DNA from: Labia minor
Taxonomy: Eukaryota > Arthropoda > Insecta > Dermaptera > Spongiphoridae
Assembly (NCBI GenBank): GCA_963082975.1
Contig: OY720350.1
Location: 45,834,734-45,898,733, forward strand
DNA: 64,000 nucleotides
Direction of reading: 5' to 3'
The position numbers were made by a program, and so were the translations under genes. Below, in pieces: positions 1 through 11,307 of this stretch; positions within the stretch are counted from its first letter, which is position 1, and each line of letters opens with the position of its first letter. A model generated the notes under the pieces. It was not told the origin of the DNA. It saw only the letters and a program-made list of their open reading frames with translations, and made no database searches.

Positions 1-794
1 GATTTACCTCGACTGGGACAAATTACTAAGTTACCCAGAGGGACATCCAAAGTGGGAAACGAAAAGGACAATGTGAAAAACAGGGTTGGACGGAAGTAGA
101 TCATTCGGTAGAAGACCGCCGTACCGTTGCTTTTCATGCATCGAAATGACACACCGTAAAATTACTAAAGGTGTTTAGCACTGCTTGAAATTTAAACTTT
201 TATTTAAAAAAAAAAAAAAAAAAAAAATTTAGTCTTTTATTCATAAAAAAGTTAAAATGATATTCCCTCAGGTCTAAAGTTTTTGTGTTTTTAATTACAA
301 AATCAAAGAGAATGTTTTAATCAAACAAGATAAAATATAATGTAATTAATATCCTACAGAAGAAAATATTGATTTAATAAATAATACAATATTATCTACT
401 ATTATCAAATTCAAGTGACCCCTTTTAGTTTATAAGCTAAAATAAAGGGCTCTAGAAATTGTTTTTTGTAAGTTAACTAAAAACCATATATTTTATATAT
501 ATTTGATAATGTATATTTTATATATATTATATATAATTATTCTTATTATATATTTTGTTTAAAAGTTATTATTCTATGCGAGAAAGAGCCATAACAAACA
601 AATTAATAGTATTAAAAAATGGTCCAGCCTTATTTGAGCTATAATTGTTAAAACTATTTTAGCACTGATATGTTATTTGAATTAGTATATTATATGGTAC
701 TGCTTATAGTAATTAGGAATATACATTATATTCTTATTTAAAGATTCAGGTTGTTTTATCATTTCATTTTAAAGATAAATATTCTATGATATTT
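1..794. other. AT-rich stretch without recognisable gene
   Basis: The first ~180 bases are of higher complexity than what follows but give no reading frame that I recognise. A 22-base A run sits at 206-227, then very AT-rich low-complexity DNA with short TA tracts near 490-550. I see no gene, splice pair or transposon end before the family A element. Confidence 0.6.
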
Positions 795-1410
795 TTACCG
801 ACTGACGATAGTAAGGGAGGTATTGTTTTCACACCAAATTTCACATATGGAGATTTTTACATATCTCCACGAATCATGCATTTTCTTAACAGAAATAAGT
901 ATTTTTAGCATGTCTGTCCGTCCGTCCGTATAGATATGTACAGCCTGAACGGCTCAACGGATTTTGATGAAATTTGGTATATTTACTTAATGCATCAGTA
1001 TGATGAATTGATCAACTTTTGTTGCAAATCCGGAAACCGGAAGTGCTAGTATTGCCGATCGAAGAGAGGAAGTGAAGGGTTATTTTCATATCAAATTTCA
1101 CGTGAGGACATATCTCCACGTGTTATGCACTTTGTATTGGTTTTAACCTCGAGAAAAATCATCTTTACTAGTTTTTTCTTAATTTAAAATTATATGAAGT
1201 CATCCAGCCATTCATGACTTCACAGCCTGGTCTTACATATATATTATAAATATTATTAAAATAAAATTAAAAATATTTATGTTCTATCCATATCTGTTTT
1301 TTATTACATTAATAGATATATTAAAATTATTTGAAATTGTTTCTGTTGCTGGAAATTAATTTACTACAAACCGTAGGTCGGTTCGGACCTGTCCACAGGT
1401 CAACTTATTT
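795..1410 (+). mobile_element. Family A Helentron-like non-autonomous element, copy 1
   Basis: Two-ended copy of the window's commonest repeat. It starts TTACCGACTGACG and ends with the inverse motif, a hairpin whose arms are GACCTG/CAGGTC (diverged loop), and TTATT. A CCGT/CTGT tetranucleotide tract at about 923-937 precedes the 'acggctcaacggattttgatgaaa' core. No long coding frame. Both CRE-like octamers have decayed (tgaagtca, tgacttca), so this is one of the older copies. The rolling-circle assignment is inferred from end structure and lack of an obvious target duplication. Confidence 0.8.
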
Positions 1411-1859
1411 TTTTCTATTTTCTAAAATAATTTTTACATCTGCCCTCAGATAGGGCAATAATAAAATATCTCATAATATATAGATAATAAATTCAAAATA
1501 TCAATTTATATATACACGTGAGGATGGTTTAGGAAATAGCATTATTTGAAGGGAGAAAAAAAGAAAGCAAAATAGAAATTAAGAATGACAGAATGAGAAG
1601 TAAGAGAGAGAAGAAATTAGGAAATGGATTAGATATAATTAAGAAAGATGATTATATAATCAATAAATATGTTATAACTTAAATTATAATTAACTTTAAT
1701 CAGCAGGGTATAAAAATGAGAAAAAATACTCCTAAATAACAATATTCATTAAAAAAGTGAAATTTCTGCTCCTGGATGAATAGTCTACCAGCATTACAGT
1801 CGCCACAGAATGTCATAATAAAATCATTATTATAAAAAACCCCATGCAAATATGAATTT
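1411..1859. other. AT-rich spacer
   Basis: Purine-rich low-complexity DNA (about 1550-1630), otherwise AT-rich. I see no gene and no repeat end. Confidence 0.5.
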
Positions 1860-2511
1860 TCTAAATTAAGAAAAAACTAATGAAGATGATGACAAAGTGC
1901 ATGATTTGTGGAGATTTATAAAAAAAACTCCTCGTGTGAAATTTGGTGTGAAAATAACCCTTCCCTTCCTATCGTCGATCGCTAATACTACCACTTCCGA
2001 TTTCCGGATTTGCACCAAAAGTTGATCAATTCATCATACTGATGCATTAAGTAAATAAACCAAATTTCATCAAAATTCGTTGAGCCGTTCAAGCTGTACA
2101 CATCTATACGGACGGACGGACAGACATCATGCTAAAAATAATTTTTTCTTTTAAGAAAATGCATGATTCGTGGAGATTTATAAAAAAAACTCCTCGTGTG
2201 AAATTTGGTGTGAAAATAACCCTTACCTTCCTATTGTCGATCGGTAATACTACCACTTCCGGTTTCCGGATTTGCACCAAAAGTTGATCAATTCATCATA
2301 CTGATTAAGTAAATACACCAAATTTCATCAAAATCCGTTGAGCCATTCAAGCTGTACACATCTATGCGGACACACAGCGGACGGACAGTCATCATGCTAA
2401 AAATACTTTTTTCTGTCAAGAAAAAGCATGATTCGTGGAGATATGTAAAAATCTCCATATGTGAAATTTGGTGTGAAAACAATACCTCCCTTACCATCGT
2501 CGGTCGGTAAT
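1860..2511 (-). mobile_element. Family A element, copy 2, 3'-truncated with expanded modules
   Basis: Minus-strand copy whose 5' tip (inverse of TTACCGACCGACG) lies at 2511. The hairpin end expected near 1860 is absent. The 'gcatgatt...tggagat' module occurs three times, at about 1899, 2161 and 2426, a period of 262-265 bp instead of the two occurrences of normal copies. The tandem expansion appears to have replaced the 3' part. Short frames here translate repeat sequence and are not genes. Confidence 0.75.
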
Positions 2512-3532
2512 TATCTTTACTTTGAGAATAATGATTCTTCTTCTTCTTTTTCTTCTCCTTCTTTAGAATAGGTGCATGCAATAATGAGAATAATGCAAAG
2601 TATTTAATTTTAATAATAACTTTTTCTTCAAGGTAAATTTCAATTTGTAAATGATTTTTATATGCCAGTCCTTATCAGTGATATATGTGAATAATAAAAC
2701 CCCAAAATAATCGATGTCGTTACAAGAATTTTGTTCGATGATGTATTCCCCTATTATTTTAAATGGCCATGCAGAATATTCCGAAATATGGGTGGAACAA
2801 CAACTACAATCTGGTTCTCAAATCAAAAGAAAAATATCGTCTGGAAGGGTAGCTTCCTATTAGCATATGTTGGGATACTAAAATTATTCAACCGGCAAAA
2901 GACACTTAATATTCAATGTAGTTGTGTTTGTACTTAGAATTATTTATTTTTAATTTGTATAGGTATGTATATAATACTAGTTTATATGTTTCATTTGATT
3001 TGATTTTATTAAAATTAAACTAAAAACTCTAAATATAAATAAGTAAATAAAAAGCTCATTGAGTATTAGAATAATAAAATTAATTAAAAGATTATATATA
3101 TATAAATAAAGGAGTTTGAATTTTTATTATAGATATTGGGTGTTATAGGAGACAAGTTTGTTAGTCCAGTTTATTTGTCAGGAGCCAATGATTGATGATA
3201 TTACGTTAAATTAATTAATTTATTTATTTATTAGTGACTATCCGGTGTGGTAAATTTACAGCCGTTTCACTAGTTTTATTATCTATTTATAATTTTTTTT
3301 ATAGGAATTTCCAAAATTAACGTAAGATTTAAATTTAAATGAAAATATAGTTTTTAGTTTTTAGATTGTTATTTTTTCATCAAATTATTTAGGACATAAA
3401 TAAGATATGGTTATTTTTGAATAAGAAATTCTACAAATGGTTTGTGCTCTTTATTTAATCCAAATCTTGTGTTAATTTTTAGACACTCTATATTAGTACT
3501 ATTTGTTAAATATTTATCTTCTTCTTCTTGAG
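2512..3532. other. AT-rich spacer
   Basis: Contains a CT-rich run near 2539-2563 and otherwise AT-rich low-complexity DNA. A 68-codon open frame at 2731-2937 has no family resemblance and no codon bias that I can see, so I do not call it a gene. Confidence 0.5.
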
Positions 3533-3707
3533 GTGTCGTCTCCCTTTTGGAGTTTGGCTATCATCATGACTAGGATAGCCTTAGAAGCTGCCCTGATGAT
3601 TTTTCTTGGGAATGTTAATGCGGTGGTTTCCCGTTGCCTTCCGCATGTATAGAACCAGGAACTGACAGTTCTTGGAGCCGGAGGTAGTTGATGTTAAATT
3701 GAATTTT
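3533..3707 (-). repeat. SINE-type conserved core, fragment
   Basis: Shares a scattered but colinear set of blocks with 63674-63835: 'gtgtcgt', 'ttcttgggaa', 'tggtttccc.ttgccttc' and 'gatgttaaattgaatt'. At 63.7-64.0 kb this block is attached to a tRNA-derived head, so I read both as copies of the internal or 3' part of one SINE lineage. No tRNA head is evident beside this copy. Confidence 0.55.
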
Positions 3708-3954
3708 ATTAGAAAATTAATAGTGTCATCTGGTGGTCAAATAATAAAACATGGTAGCTAAATATTAATATAAATGGATTTATATGCAAACTTTAATAAT
3801 TTGTATCTTGTAAACTAGAAGCGACCGCCACATACTTCTTGAGGAATCATACATACATACATATAAGTATACATACATACATACATATAAGTATACAATT
3901 ACTCAAATTTGTTTTTATTTTTGGAACTTATTATATTAGATAAGAAACTATTAT

Positions 3955-4205
3955 AAATAGTACCGGGACCCCGAGCCTCGGCTCGGTACTTAAGTTAAAA
4001 AAAATGATTCATTATTATTGGATTTGGCTGGTAATATTAATACCTGGGACACCGAGCTCTCGCTCTACCCTTTAAAAAATATTGATACACAATTCTTTAA
4101 TTATTTATTACAATTATTAAATGTTACACATTTGCATCAATCTGATTAAAATTAATGAACTTGTGCTCCTCAATAATACATAAATATATAATATATAGGT
4201 ACATA
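3955..4205. mobile_element. Helitron-like repeat fragment (family C) with GC-rich terminal hairpins
   Basis: Begins with a 6-bp-stem hairpin CCGAGC-ctcg-GCTCGG within 'gtaccgggaccccgagc'. A related motif 'tacctgggacaccgagc' follows at about 4042. The body at about 4080-4200 repeats at 4930-5060 and 10747-10870 ('ttacaattattaa.tgttacatcattgcatcaatctga'). The same hairpin end lies in inverse orientation at 55435-55465, linked there to a typical arthropod Helitron phrase. No coding capacity. Confidence 0.55.
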
Positions 4206-4533
4206 TATTTTTTTTCTATAGTGTTTTTTTGAAAAACTGTTTAGCGCCCCAAGTGGTTATAAAACAAACTAAAGACAAAAAAACGTGCTTTGCAGCTTTT
4301 CGGAATTAAAAAAGCAAAATTGGCAGTCGTGGGACTGGCCGACAGAAGTGAAAACTTCTGCGTAAGAAATTTTAAAACAGACGAAATTCGCGCTATTTCA
4401 CGAGAAAGATGAATTTCATATGCATGTATATATATATAACTTATATATTATTTTAAACATATATTTTAAACAAATTTGTAACTTATATTTATATATATAT
4501 AAATACACAACTTTGTTTAAAATATTGCAATAC

Positions 4534-4684
4534 GAACTGTTTTATAATTCTTATCTCTAACATAAAATATATATTTATTATGTGAAGTTCATTTCGTATA
4601 ATTTTGATTATATATGTATATATGAAATGAACTTTACATAATAAATATATATTTATATGTTAGAGATAATTTATAAAACAGTTC
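4534..4684. repeat. Foldback inverted repeat
   Basis: Two ~66-bp arms starting GAACTGTTTTATAA at 4534 and ending with its inverse at 4684, separated by about 20 bp. The arms match with a few mismatches and small indels. It could extrude as a cruciform or give a hairpin transcript. No target duplication was found. It may be a MITE or an inverted duplication. Confidence 0.75.
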
Positions 4685-4924
4685 TAATGACAATTCAAAT
4701 TTCGCGCTCTGTTATAAGAAATTTGAAAGCAGATGGTTTCATGGTGTTGGTCATGATCACGCGAGTTCTATACTTTTTCCCCATCCCGCAAAAGTGCTCA
4801 ACGCCGCTAAAGAAGTTTTCACTTCAAAAATTATTTAATATTTGGAAATATATCTGACTTATAGAAAAAATGAATATTAATTAAAGAAAGAAATAGTTTT
4901 TAAAATATCCTGAATAATATGTAA

Positions 4925-5565
4925 CAATTTTCAAGATAGAAATTTATTACAATATTACAATTATTAACTGTTGCATCATTGCATCAATCTGATTAAAATG
5001 AATGGAACTTCGGGTACTCAATAATAATAAATAAAATAATATTAATAAATATATTGAATAATATTTTATTGAAAAAATATTAAAACTTATAAAACTATCT
5101 AAAACTTTATTAATAAAAGAACAATGAATAAATAAATATAGAATAGTAATTTATTAAAAAGTAAACAATAGATAAAAAGAAAAAAAAATAACAAAATCAT
5201 TATTTTCATTTTTAAATAACGATTCACCCGGCGAGTTTCGAACCGACGAAATCCACTCGTTAAAACATCAGTCCAACCGCTGGACTATATGTATTTAGAT
5301 AAAAAATTGTCATTTTTTTACTGTCTTAGCAGGCAGTATTAAAAATTTTGACGTTTTCCATATAATATATAATTTTCAATTAAGAAATTAATAATGAAGC
5401 TGTATGTTTCAAGAGATATCATCAATAAAACTTAATTTTTCTTTATAAATACTATATCTAGTGTGAATTTGAAAAAAATCGTTAGAGCGGTTTTTGAGAA
5501 CCATGATATATAGATAAATACATATATACAATTTTAGCTAGCATAATAAGATAAGATTTAATCAA
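4925..5565 (+). mobile_element. Family C Helitron-like repeat, longer copy
   Basis: Contains the C body (about 4930-5170), a tRNA-like block (5222-5290) and a tail 'cgttagagcggtttttgagaacc...acaattttagctagcataataagataagat'. The tail recurs inverted at 54690-54845 and its last ~30 bp recur at 12080-12112. The CTAG-type end and the 'gagcggtttttgagaa' phrase resemble insect Helitron 3' regions. Assignment is inferred. There is no coding frame. Confidence 0.5.
5222..5290 (-). repeat. tRNA-like block (SINE head or tRNA relic)
   Basis: On the minus strand an A-box-like 'tagtccagcggttgg' is followed about 35 bases later by a good B box, GGTTCGAAACT, the spacing expected for a tRNA. I could not fold a convincing acceptor stem or name an anticodon, so I treat it as a tRNA-derived relic. 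Confidence 0.4.
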
Positions 5566-6298
5566 TATAAAAATATTAAACTGAATTCTTTTAATTCTAT
5601 TATTTTTTTAAAAAATTAATATAGGACTGTAGTGTACCAAGCAAAATAAATACTATGGAATTATTTAAAGTAAATATTCTAATGAGAGTTATAATAAATA
5701 ACTATATTGATTATTGTAACTAAACCCTGATGAATGTTTACCAAGAGTTGAATGATTTCCCAACGGACAGGATATTAGTTAGTCTACACTCTACAGTCTC
5801 GTTTAACCCGTTTATACTTATATATATATATATATATATTTGTTATAATAAAAATAAAACAAACAAAATGTAAACTTTAATCAATGTTATACCATACCTA
5901 TTTGTATTATATTTATTCTATTAATTAATTTTTTGTTTTTGTTTTCATGTTTTAAATGATTAATTAATTGGTGATATTTATTTAGAAATGTTTTCTTTTG
6001 AAAATCTACAAATCATTATTGAAAAGTTAGAGAACTTTGTGGAAATGGACAAAAGTGTGAGGGTGCGTTGGCTTTAATAAGAAATCTCCTGTTTGGATTA
6101 TTTATGCATGCAACAAATTTAAAAACAAAACAAAACTTTAAACATATATTTCAAAAACACAAAGCCGCCATTTGTTCTTCTTGAAGACTTTATTTGAATA
6201 AGAGCAAACAAACCAAAATACCGTGAAGAAATATGGCTGATTTAGCTGAATAAAATCTTTCGAAAGAGGGTTCAAATATGGATAGTATGTGTGGATTT

Positions 6299-6333
<35 letters not shown>

Positions 6334-6664
6334 AAATGGAAGAATGGATAGGAATTTAACATGAAGGATTTTGGATGATTTGTTGAAAAGTTTATTTTCT
6401 ATTATCAACTGAAATTATTAAACATCATTCATTTTATTTATTGTTTTATAATTAACCCTACCTTTTGAATAAATATATTTAATAATTTCATTCATAAATT
6501 CATTGAAAATCGTTTATAAAATGTCAGTCATAATTTAACTCAATTATATTTCAATTTTGGTTTTTATTCAATTAAAAAAAAAATTTCAAATATTTCAGAT
6601 ATTTTTGAACATTTACTACACTTATTAAATCTGTAATTATTATTTTCAAAATTACGATTTTCCT
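5566..6664. other. AT-rich spacer with microsatellites
   Basis: Holds a (TA)n tract at 5819-5840 and a (GA)n tract at 6303-6331. The open frame across the GA tract on the minus strand is repeat-driven (a serine-leucine run) and not a gene. Nothing else recognised. Confidence 0.6.
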
Positions 6665-7600
6665 ATTTTATCTATCTATCTCTGTGGCTCTACGGAACTC
6701 GAAAGTTCTTGGCCTCAGCAACCACACTTCTCCAAGTGTCCCTATTCTGAGCCACTACCCTCCAATCCATATCCTCTCCCATTTCTCTCACGTCCCTTCC
6801 TACATTATCCACCCACCGCGTCCTTGGTCTTCCAAACGGGCGTTTCCCAATCGGTCTCCCCCCCCAATATATTTTTCGCCATTCTTTCCTCCCCCATTCT
6901 AGCCACATGTCCTGCCCACCGCAGCCTTCTCGCTTTAATAACCCTAACTATTTCTGGACATGCATTGTGGTCATGCAGTTCCTCGTTATGCAGTCTCCGC
7001 CAATCCCCGTTGACCTCATCTTTCTTTGGCCCATAAATGCTTCGCAGAATCCTATTCTCAAATACGCTAAATCTATTCTTGTCTCCTAAGGTCATAGACT
7101 ATGCCTCACACCCATATAATACAACCGGTAAAATAATTGTTTAATATTTTAATTTTTATCCCCTTTGATAATAATTTTGACGCGATAAGCCCCTTTACGA
7201 CATGATAACAGGCGCTTCCCGATTTAAACTCTTCTCGAATATTATTATTTTTCGTTATTACAGAACCTAAGTATTTAAATTTTTCTACACATTTTCAAAT
7301 TCTATATTTTGTATATTAAGACTTTGTGTGTGTGTTAATACTATTCCTCTCTGTTACTTAGCAATATTTATTTCCAGCCCCACCTCTTTTCCTGCTTCCA
7401 TTAATTTTTCTACGCTATCTTTAATTACACTTGCCGAATCTCCTATTATATTTAAGTCGTCTGCGTAACCTAATACTTGATTTTTTTTGTTTAATTCTAT
7501 TCCGTTTGATTTTTCCCCAATTTGTCTAATTACATATTCCAGAATTAAATTAAATAAAATTGGTGATAATGCGTCTCCTTGTTTTAACCCATTCCGAATT
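6665..7600 (-). pseudogene. Non-LTR retrotransposon reverse transcriptase fragment
   Basis: Reading the minus strand from 7600, the frame starts inside the RT domain. 'RNGLKQGDALSPILFN' is followed by the catalytic YADDLNIIGDS motif (codons near 7457-7468). A 'VEKFKYLGSVITKNN' stretch follows, then the C-terminal block 'RRLRWAGHVARMGEERMAK' and 'GKRPFGRPRTRWVDNVG' ending in 'NFRVP'. This order is typical of animal non-LTR RT C-terminal halves. At least two internal stops and several frame changes break it. The endonuclease and RT fingers are missing because family B DNA starts abruptly at 7601. A (TAGA)-type tail at 6669-6681 marks the element 3' end. The clade (RTE/jockey-like) cannot be fixed by eye. 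Confidence 0.88.
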
Positions 7601-7895
7601 AAAGATATATGTTTGGTACTTTTTCACATGGTTAAAAATTGTATAAAACTGCTATATATAGAATTTCAGCTTGATTAAATCGCTGTAAGTACCGGAAATA
7701 ATTTCTTAACGCGTTGTCTAGCAATAACGCGGCAGCACGAGACATGGTGCCATTAACAGAGCCAAACACGCGCTGGTTTAATAAATATTGTTTATTATAA
7801 TTTTAATTTATAATAAATTAAAATTAATTTAAATATAATATATCATAATTAATCCAATTCAAATTGCGAGATAGTCAAGTGGAGACACTCCAGAT
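7601..7895 (+). mobile_element. Family B Helentron-like element, 5'-truncated copy 1
   Basis: Matches the right half of the family B consensus from 'aaagatatatgtttg' to the 3' signature 'gcgagatagtcaagtggagacactccaga'. The left half is absent and the junction is directly with the RT fragment. The 3' hairpin arms GTGGAG/... are slightly mutated. Confidence 0.75.
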
Positions 7896-8624
7896 TTTTT
7901 TTTATTTATTTCGGTAGATATTTTTATAAATTTAAAAGTGTTTTTTTTTTTATTATGAAATTAAATTAATTAGAGGCAAATTTTTGTGGTAGAGGGGTTA
8001 GAGAAGGTAATTTCAATTGAATATAAATTTATCCAATTTACTAGTCCCTTTACTTTGATCATCAAGTAGTTTTAATTGGTAACTCATCGAGAATGAAAAT
8101 CTCGAGAACGATTGCGGTTGGATAGAGAGGGGGGTGGAAGGGCGAATTTCATATCAGCCTTATGGAAATTGACAAACATGCCAGAAACGTTCGGCTTTCA
8201 TTTCCTATCACGCTTGTGGCAATGGATTTCCATATAGAATTTCCATACGCGTATACTCATTGAAGGCCGATAAGGAATTTTATTGTGACATTTATGCAAC
8301 TGGGAGTGCTATTTGTATGACATCAGTCAGCTTCTAATGACATTATCTCTCATATTGAAATTTTTGTTATGTTTTATTTATTTATTTTTTAATAAAAATT
8401 CGATTTGTCTTCAAAATGATAAATGGAATTCTCATTTATTGAATGTAAACATGTGAATAAATGGGGAATGAATGATCTACGTTGTATCTCGACCTTTTGA
8501 ACGATTGAGTTTATATATAGATATGTTTATAAAGATACATAGATAGATAAAGGATAACTTCACAATTTTCACTTACAATTATATTTTTAAATTTTCTCTA
8601 AAATTAATTATCTATTGTTTATCT
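7896..8624. other. Unassigned spacer
   Basis: Moderately complex DNA at about 8090-8340 (for example 'gaccgataaggaa'-type text) without a reading frame I recognise, flanked by AT-rich DNA. It may be single-copy host intron or intergenic sequence. Confidence 0.45.
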
Positions 8625-9209
8625 TTACTATCTTGCCAGAGATAATATTGCGATCACGAAAATTTTAGATTTCGAGATTTTGATGTTTTTATACGTTTTA
8701 TAGGTCCCTGAATCATTTTCACTAAAGTTGACAAAAATGTGTGTGTGTGTGTATTTAGACAAGAATACGAAAAAAGGGTTTGAGCTAGAATAATGAAATT
8801 TGGTATACGGACATTATTCAAAATTCGTAGTTTTGAGAAATGTAGCTCATCTGGAAGAGGGTCATTACCTACCACGCGCGCGTCTTCATTATTTTTTCCT
8901 CTAAACTGAATGAAACTAAATAAAGATATATGTTTAATAGTTTTTCCACCTGATTAAAAGTTGTATAAAACTGCTATAGATAAAATTTCAGTTTGATTGA
9001 ATCGCTGAAAGTACCTGAATTAATTTTTTAACACGTTGACTTGCAAACACGCGCAAGCACGTGACGTGGTGCCATCAACAAAGAGCCAAACACGCGCTGG
9101 TTTAATAAATATTATTTATTAATTTTAATTTATCATTTAATTAAAATATAATATATGTTAATTAATCCTATACAAATTTGCGAGAAAGTCGAGTGGAGAC
9201 ACTCCAGAT
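8625..9209 (+). mobile_element. Family B Helentron-like element, copy 2 (two-ended)
   Basis: Starts TTACTATCTTGCCAGAGATA (a near palindrome) and ends 'gcgagaaagtcGAGTGGAGACACTCcaga'. The inverse of the 5' motif ACTATCTCGC thus lies just inside the 3' hairpin GAGTG-gaga-CACTC. A short (GT)n tract sits near 8738-8752. The internal 'tttgagctagaataatgaaatttggta' resembles arthropod rolling-circle repeats. No coding frame. Confidence 0.8.
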
Positions 9210-9610
9210 TTTTTTATTAAATGAGGAGGGTCATCAAATAAAAAAATGACGCTAGAGTTTGTCATTTAAGACCGTTTCGAATAATACCAATTTAAAGATA
9301 AATTCCATTTGACATTGATGAAACCAGTTTTGAGCAAATGATGAAATTAGTACTTTCGGTCAGATCATTTTAGTGATAAAAGTTCAGAAATTCTAAGTTT
9401 AAATTAACAGAACATATTTATTTATAAAAATATTGCTATATCTTTATCATTCAAAACACTACTAAATAAATAAATGAGTGATATTAAAAAATATTTATTC
9501 TTCGCGACTTATGAATGTATATAATGCAATTGAATTGATTGTCAATTAAATCCATTAGAAATAAAAACGAAAGAAATGATTGTTTTTTTCAGTTTTTATT
9601 TATTTTATTT
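9210..9610. other. Unassigned AT-rich spacer
   Basis: No repeat end, gene or long frame recognised. The text near 9230-9330 is of ordinary complexity and may be unique. Confidence 0.45.
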
Positions 9611-10249
9611 TTACCGACCGACGATATTAAGGGAGGTATTGTTTTCACACCAAATTTCACATTTGGAGATTTTTATTTATCTCCACGAATCATGCATTTT
9701 CTTAACAGAAAAAAGTATTTTTAGCATGATGTCTCCGTCCGCCCGTCTGTCCGTCCGTCTGTCTGTGTGTCCGTATAGATGTGTACAGCTAGAACGGCTT
9801 AACGGATTTTGATGAAATTTGGTATATTTACTTAATGCATCAGTATGATGAATTGATCAACTTTTGGTGCAAATCGAGAAACCGGAAGTGGTAATATTAG
9901 CGATCGACGATAGGAAGGGAAGGGTTATTTTCACACCAAATTTCACACGAGGAGATTTTTTACATATCACCACAAATCATGTATTGTTTTATCCTCGGGA
10001 AAATCATCTTCATTAGTTTTTTCTTAATTTAAAATTATATGGCGTCACCCAGCACTTCATGACGTCACAGCCAGCTCCTCCTTATATATTATAAATAAAA
10101 TAAAATTAAAAATATTTATGTTATATCCATATCTGTTTCTTATTACATTAATAGATATCTTAAAATTATTTGAAATTGTTTCTGTAGCTGGAAATTAATT
10201 TATTTCAAACCGTCAGTCGGTTCTGCGCCTGGCCACAGGTCAACTTATT
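9611..10249 (+). mobile_element. Family A element, copy 3
   Basis: Both ends present: TTACCGACCGACG at 9611 and the CAGGTC/TTATT 3' end at about 10249. The 3' inner motif is mutated (cgtcagtcggttctgcgcc), which weakens the hairpin stem. Carries an expanded gtccgtcc/gtctgtct tract at 9732-9770. The first CRE octamer is mutated (tggcgtca) and the second, TGACGTCA, is intact. Confidence 0.85.
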
Positions 10250-10710
10250 ATTTTTTGCTTTAGATTAAATTGGTTCTAGAAATAAGATACATTGTTGTTC
10301 GGTTATGAGAATAAACTTCTCTTTACAATTTTCTATTTTATAATTACAGTTGGATAATTTGAAAATTGATCTTCAAGGTGTGAAATCAATGATGAGAATT
10401 TATGGTGTTTCTCTTATGGACAGTCAATTAGACTCAAATGATGGCTTCGGGCCACATGAACATTTAACTTAATAGTGGCAGCCCCCATGGGAAATTATCT
10501 CTAGAAAAAAATTCAATTTTACACCCTCTCACCCTCACTGATACATTCATTCCTCAGGGAGATTTACATACAACATTCACTTTATATTTTGATAAAAAAC
10601 AAAATGATTGAAATCGGAAACATTTCATTTTTTATCTAAGTACATAGATTTGTAGTTATTTTAAATTGTTTTTTTTAATCAGCTATCTTCTAGTGTATAT
10701 ATATATACTA
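10250..10710. other. Unassigned spacer
   Basis: Includes ordinary-complexity text at 10360-10560 with no recognisable coding frame. A (TA)n tract near 10698-10708 abuts the family A fragment. Confidence 0.45.
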
Positions 10711-10746
10711 TAAACAATACCTCCCTTACTATCGTCGGTCGGTAAA
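10711..10746 (-). mobile_element. Family A 5'-tip fragment
   Basis: Only the outer 36 bases of the family A 5' end are present (inverse of TTACCGACCGACGATAGTAA). They abut family C sequence on the right, which continues as in the other C copies. Confidence 0.7.
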
Positions 10747-10990
10747 AATATTGATATACAATTTTTTTTTAATTATTTATTACAATTATTAAATGTTACA
10801 TCATTGCATCAATCTGACTTGGGATCCTCAATAATAGTAAATAATATTAATAAATATTAAATAATATTTTAGTGAAAAAATATTAAAAATTATTAAACTA
10901 ACTAAAAATTAATTAATAAAAGAACAATGAATAAATAAATATAAATTATTAAATTAATAAAATATAAACATGAAAATAAATAAAAAAACA
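10747..10990 (+). mobile_element. Family C repeat fragment
   Basis: Matches the C body at 4930-5170 ('tattacaattattaaatgttacatcattgcatcaatctga', 'agaacaatgaataaataaatata'). It is bracketed by a family A 5' tip on the left and a family A 3' end on the right. Confidence 0.6.
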
Positions 10991-11007
10991 TATAAAATTA
11001 ACTAATA

Positions 11008-11307
11008 ATAAGTTGACCTGTGGCCAGGTCCGAACCGACCGACGGTTTGAAGTAAATTAATTTCCAGCTACAGAAACAATTTCAAATAATTTTAAAATAA
11101 TTATTAATGCAATAAAAACAGATAGGCATATAACATAAATATTTTTAATTTTATTTTATTTATAATATATATGCAAGACCAGACTGTGACGTCATGAATG
11201 GCTGGATGACGTCATATAATTTTAAATTTAAGAAAAAACTAATAAAGATGATTTTTCTCGGGGATAAAACTAATACAAAGTGCATGATTGATTCGTGGTG
11301 ATATATA
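11008..11307 (-). mobile_element. Family A 3'-half copy in tandem with the next copy
   Basis: Starts with AATAAGTTGACCTG and hairpin GACCTGTGGCCAGGTC, followed by the 3' half including two intact TGACGTCA octamers. It stops at 'gattcgtggtgatatata', where a second, complete copy begins with the same 3' end. Confidence 0.8.

Noticed and set aside
6190-6408. 72-codon minus-strand frame
   Set aside because: It runs through the (GA)n microsatellite and encodes a Ser-Leu run; no other support.
6684-7089. Plus-strand frames opposite the RT fragment
   Set aside because: They are antisense shadows of the minus-strand reverse transcriptase.
9576-9812. Frames reading 'YRPTI.REVLFSHQISH' here and at 11763, 18043, 40548, 44702, 46939 and 59703
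   Set aside because: These look like a conserved protein because they recur, but they are translations of the family A 5' half, vary by tetranucleotide tract length, and lie in both orientations without a shared start.
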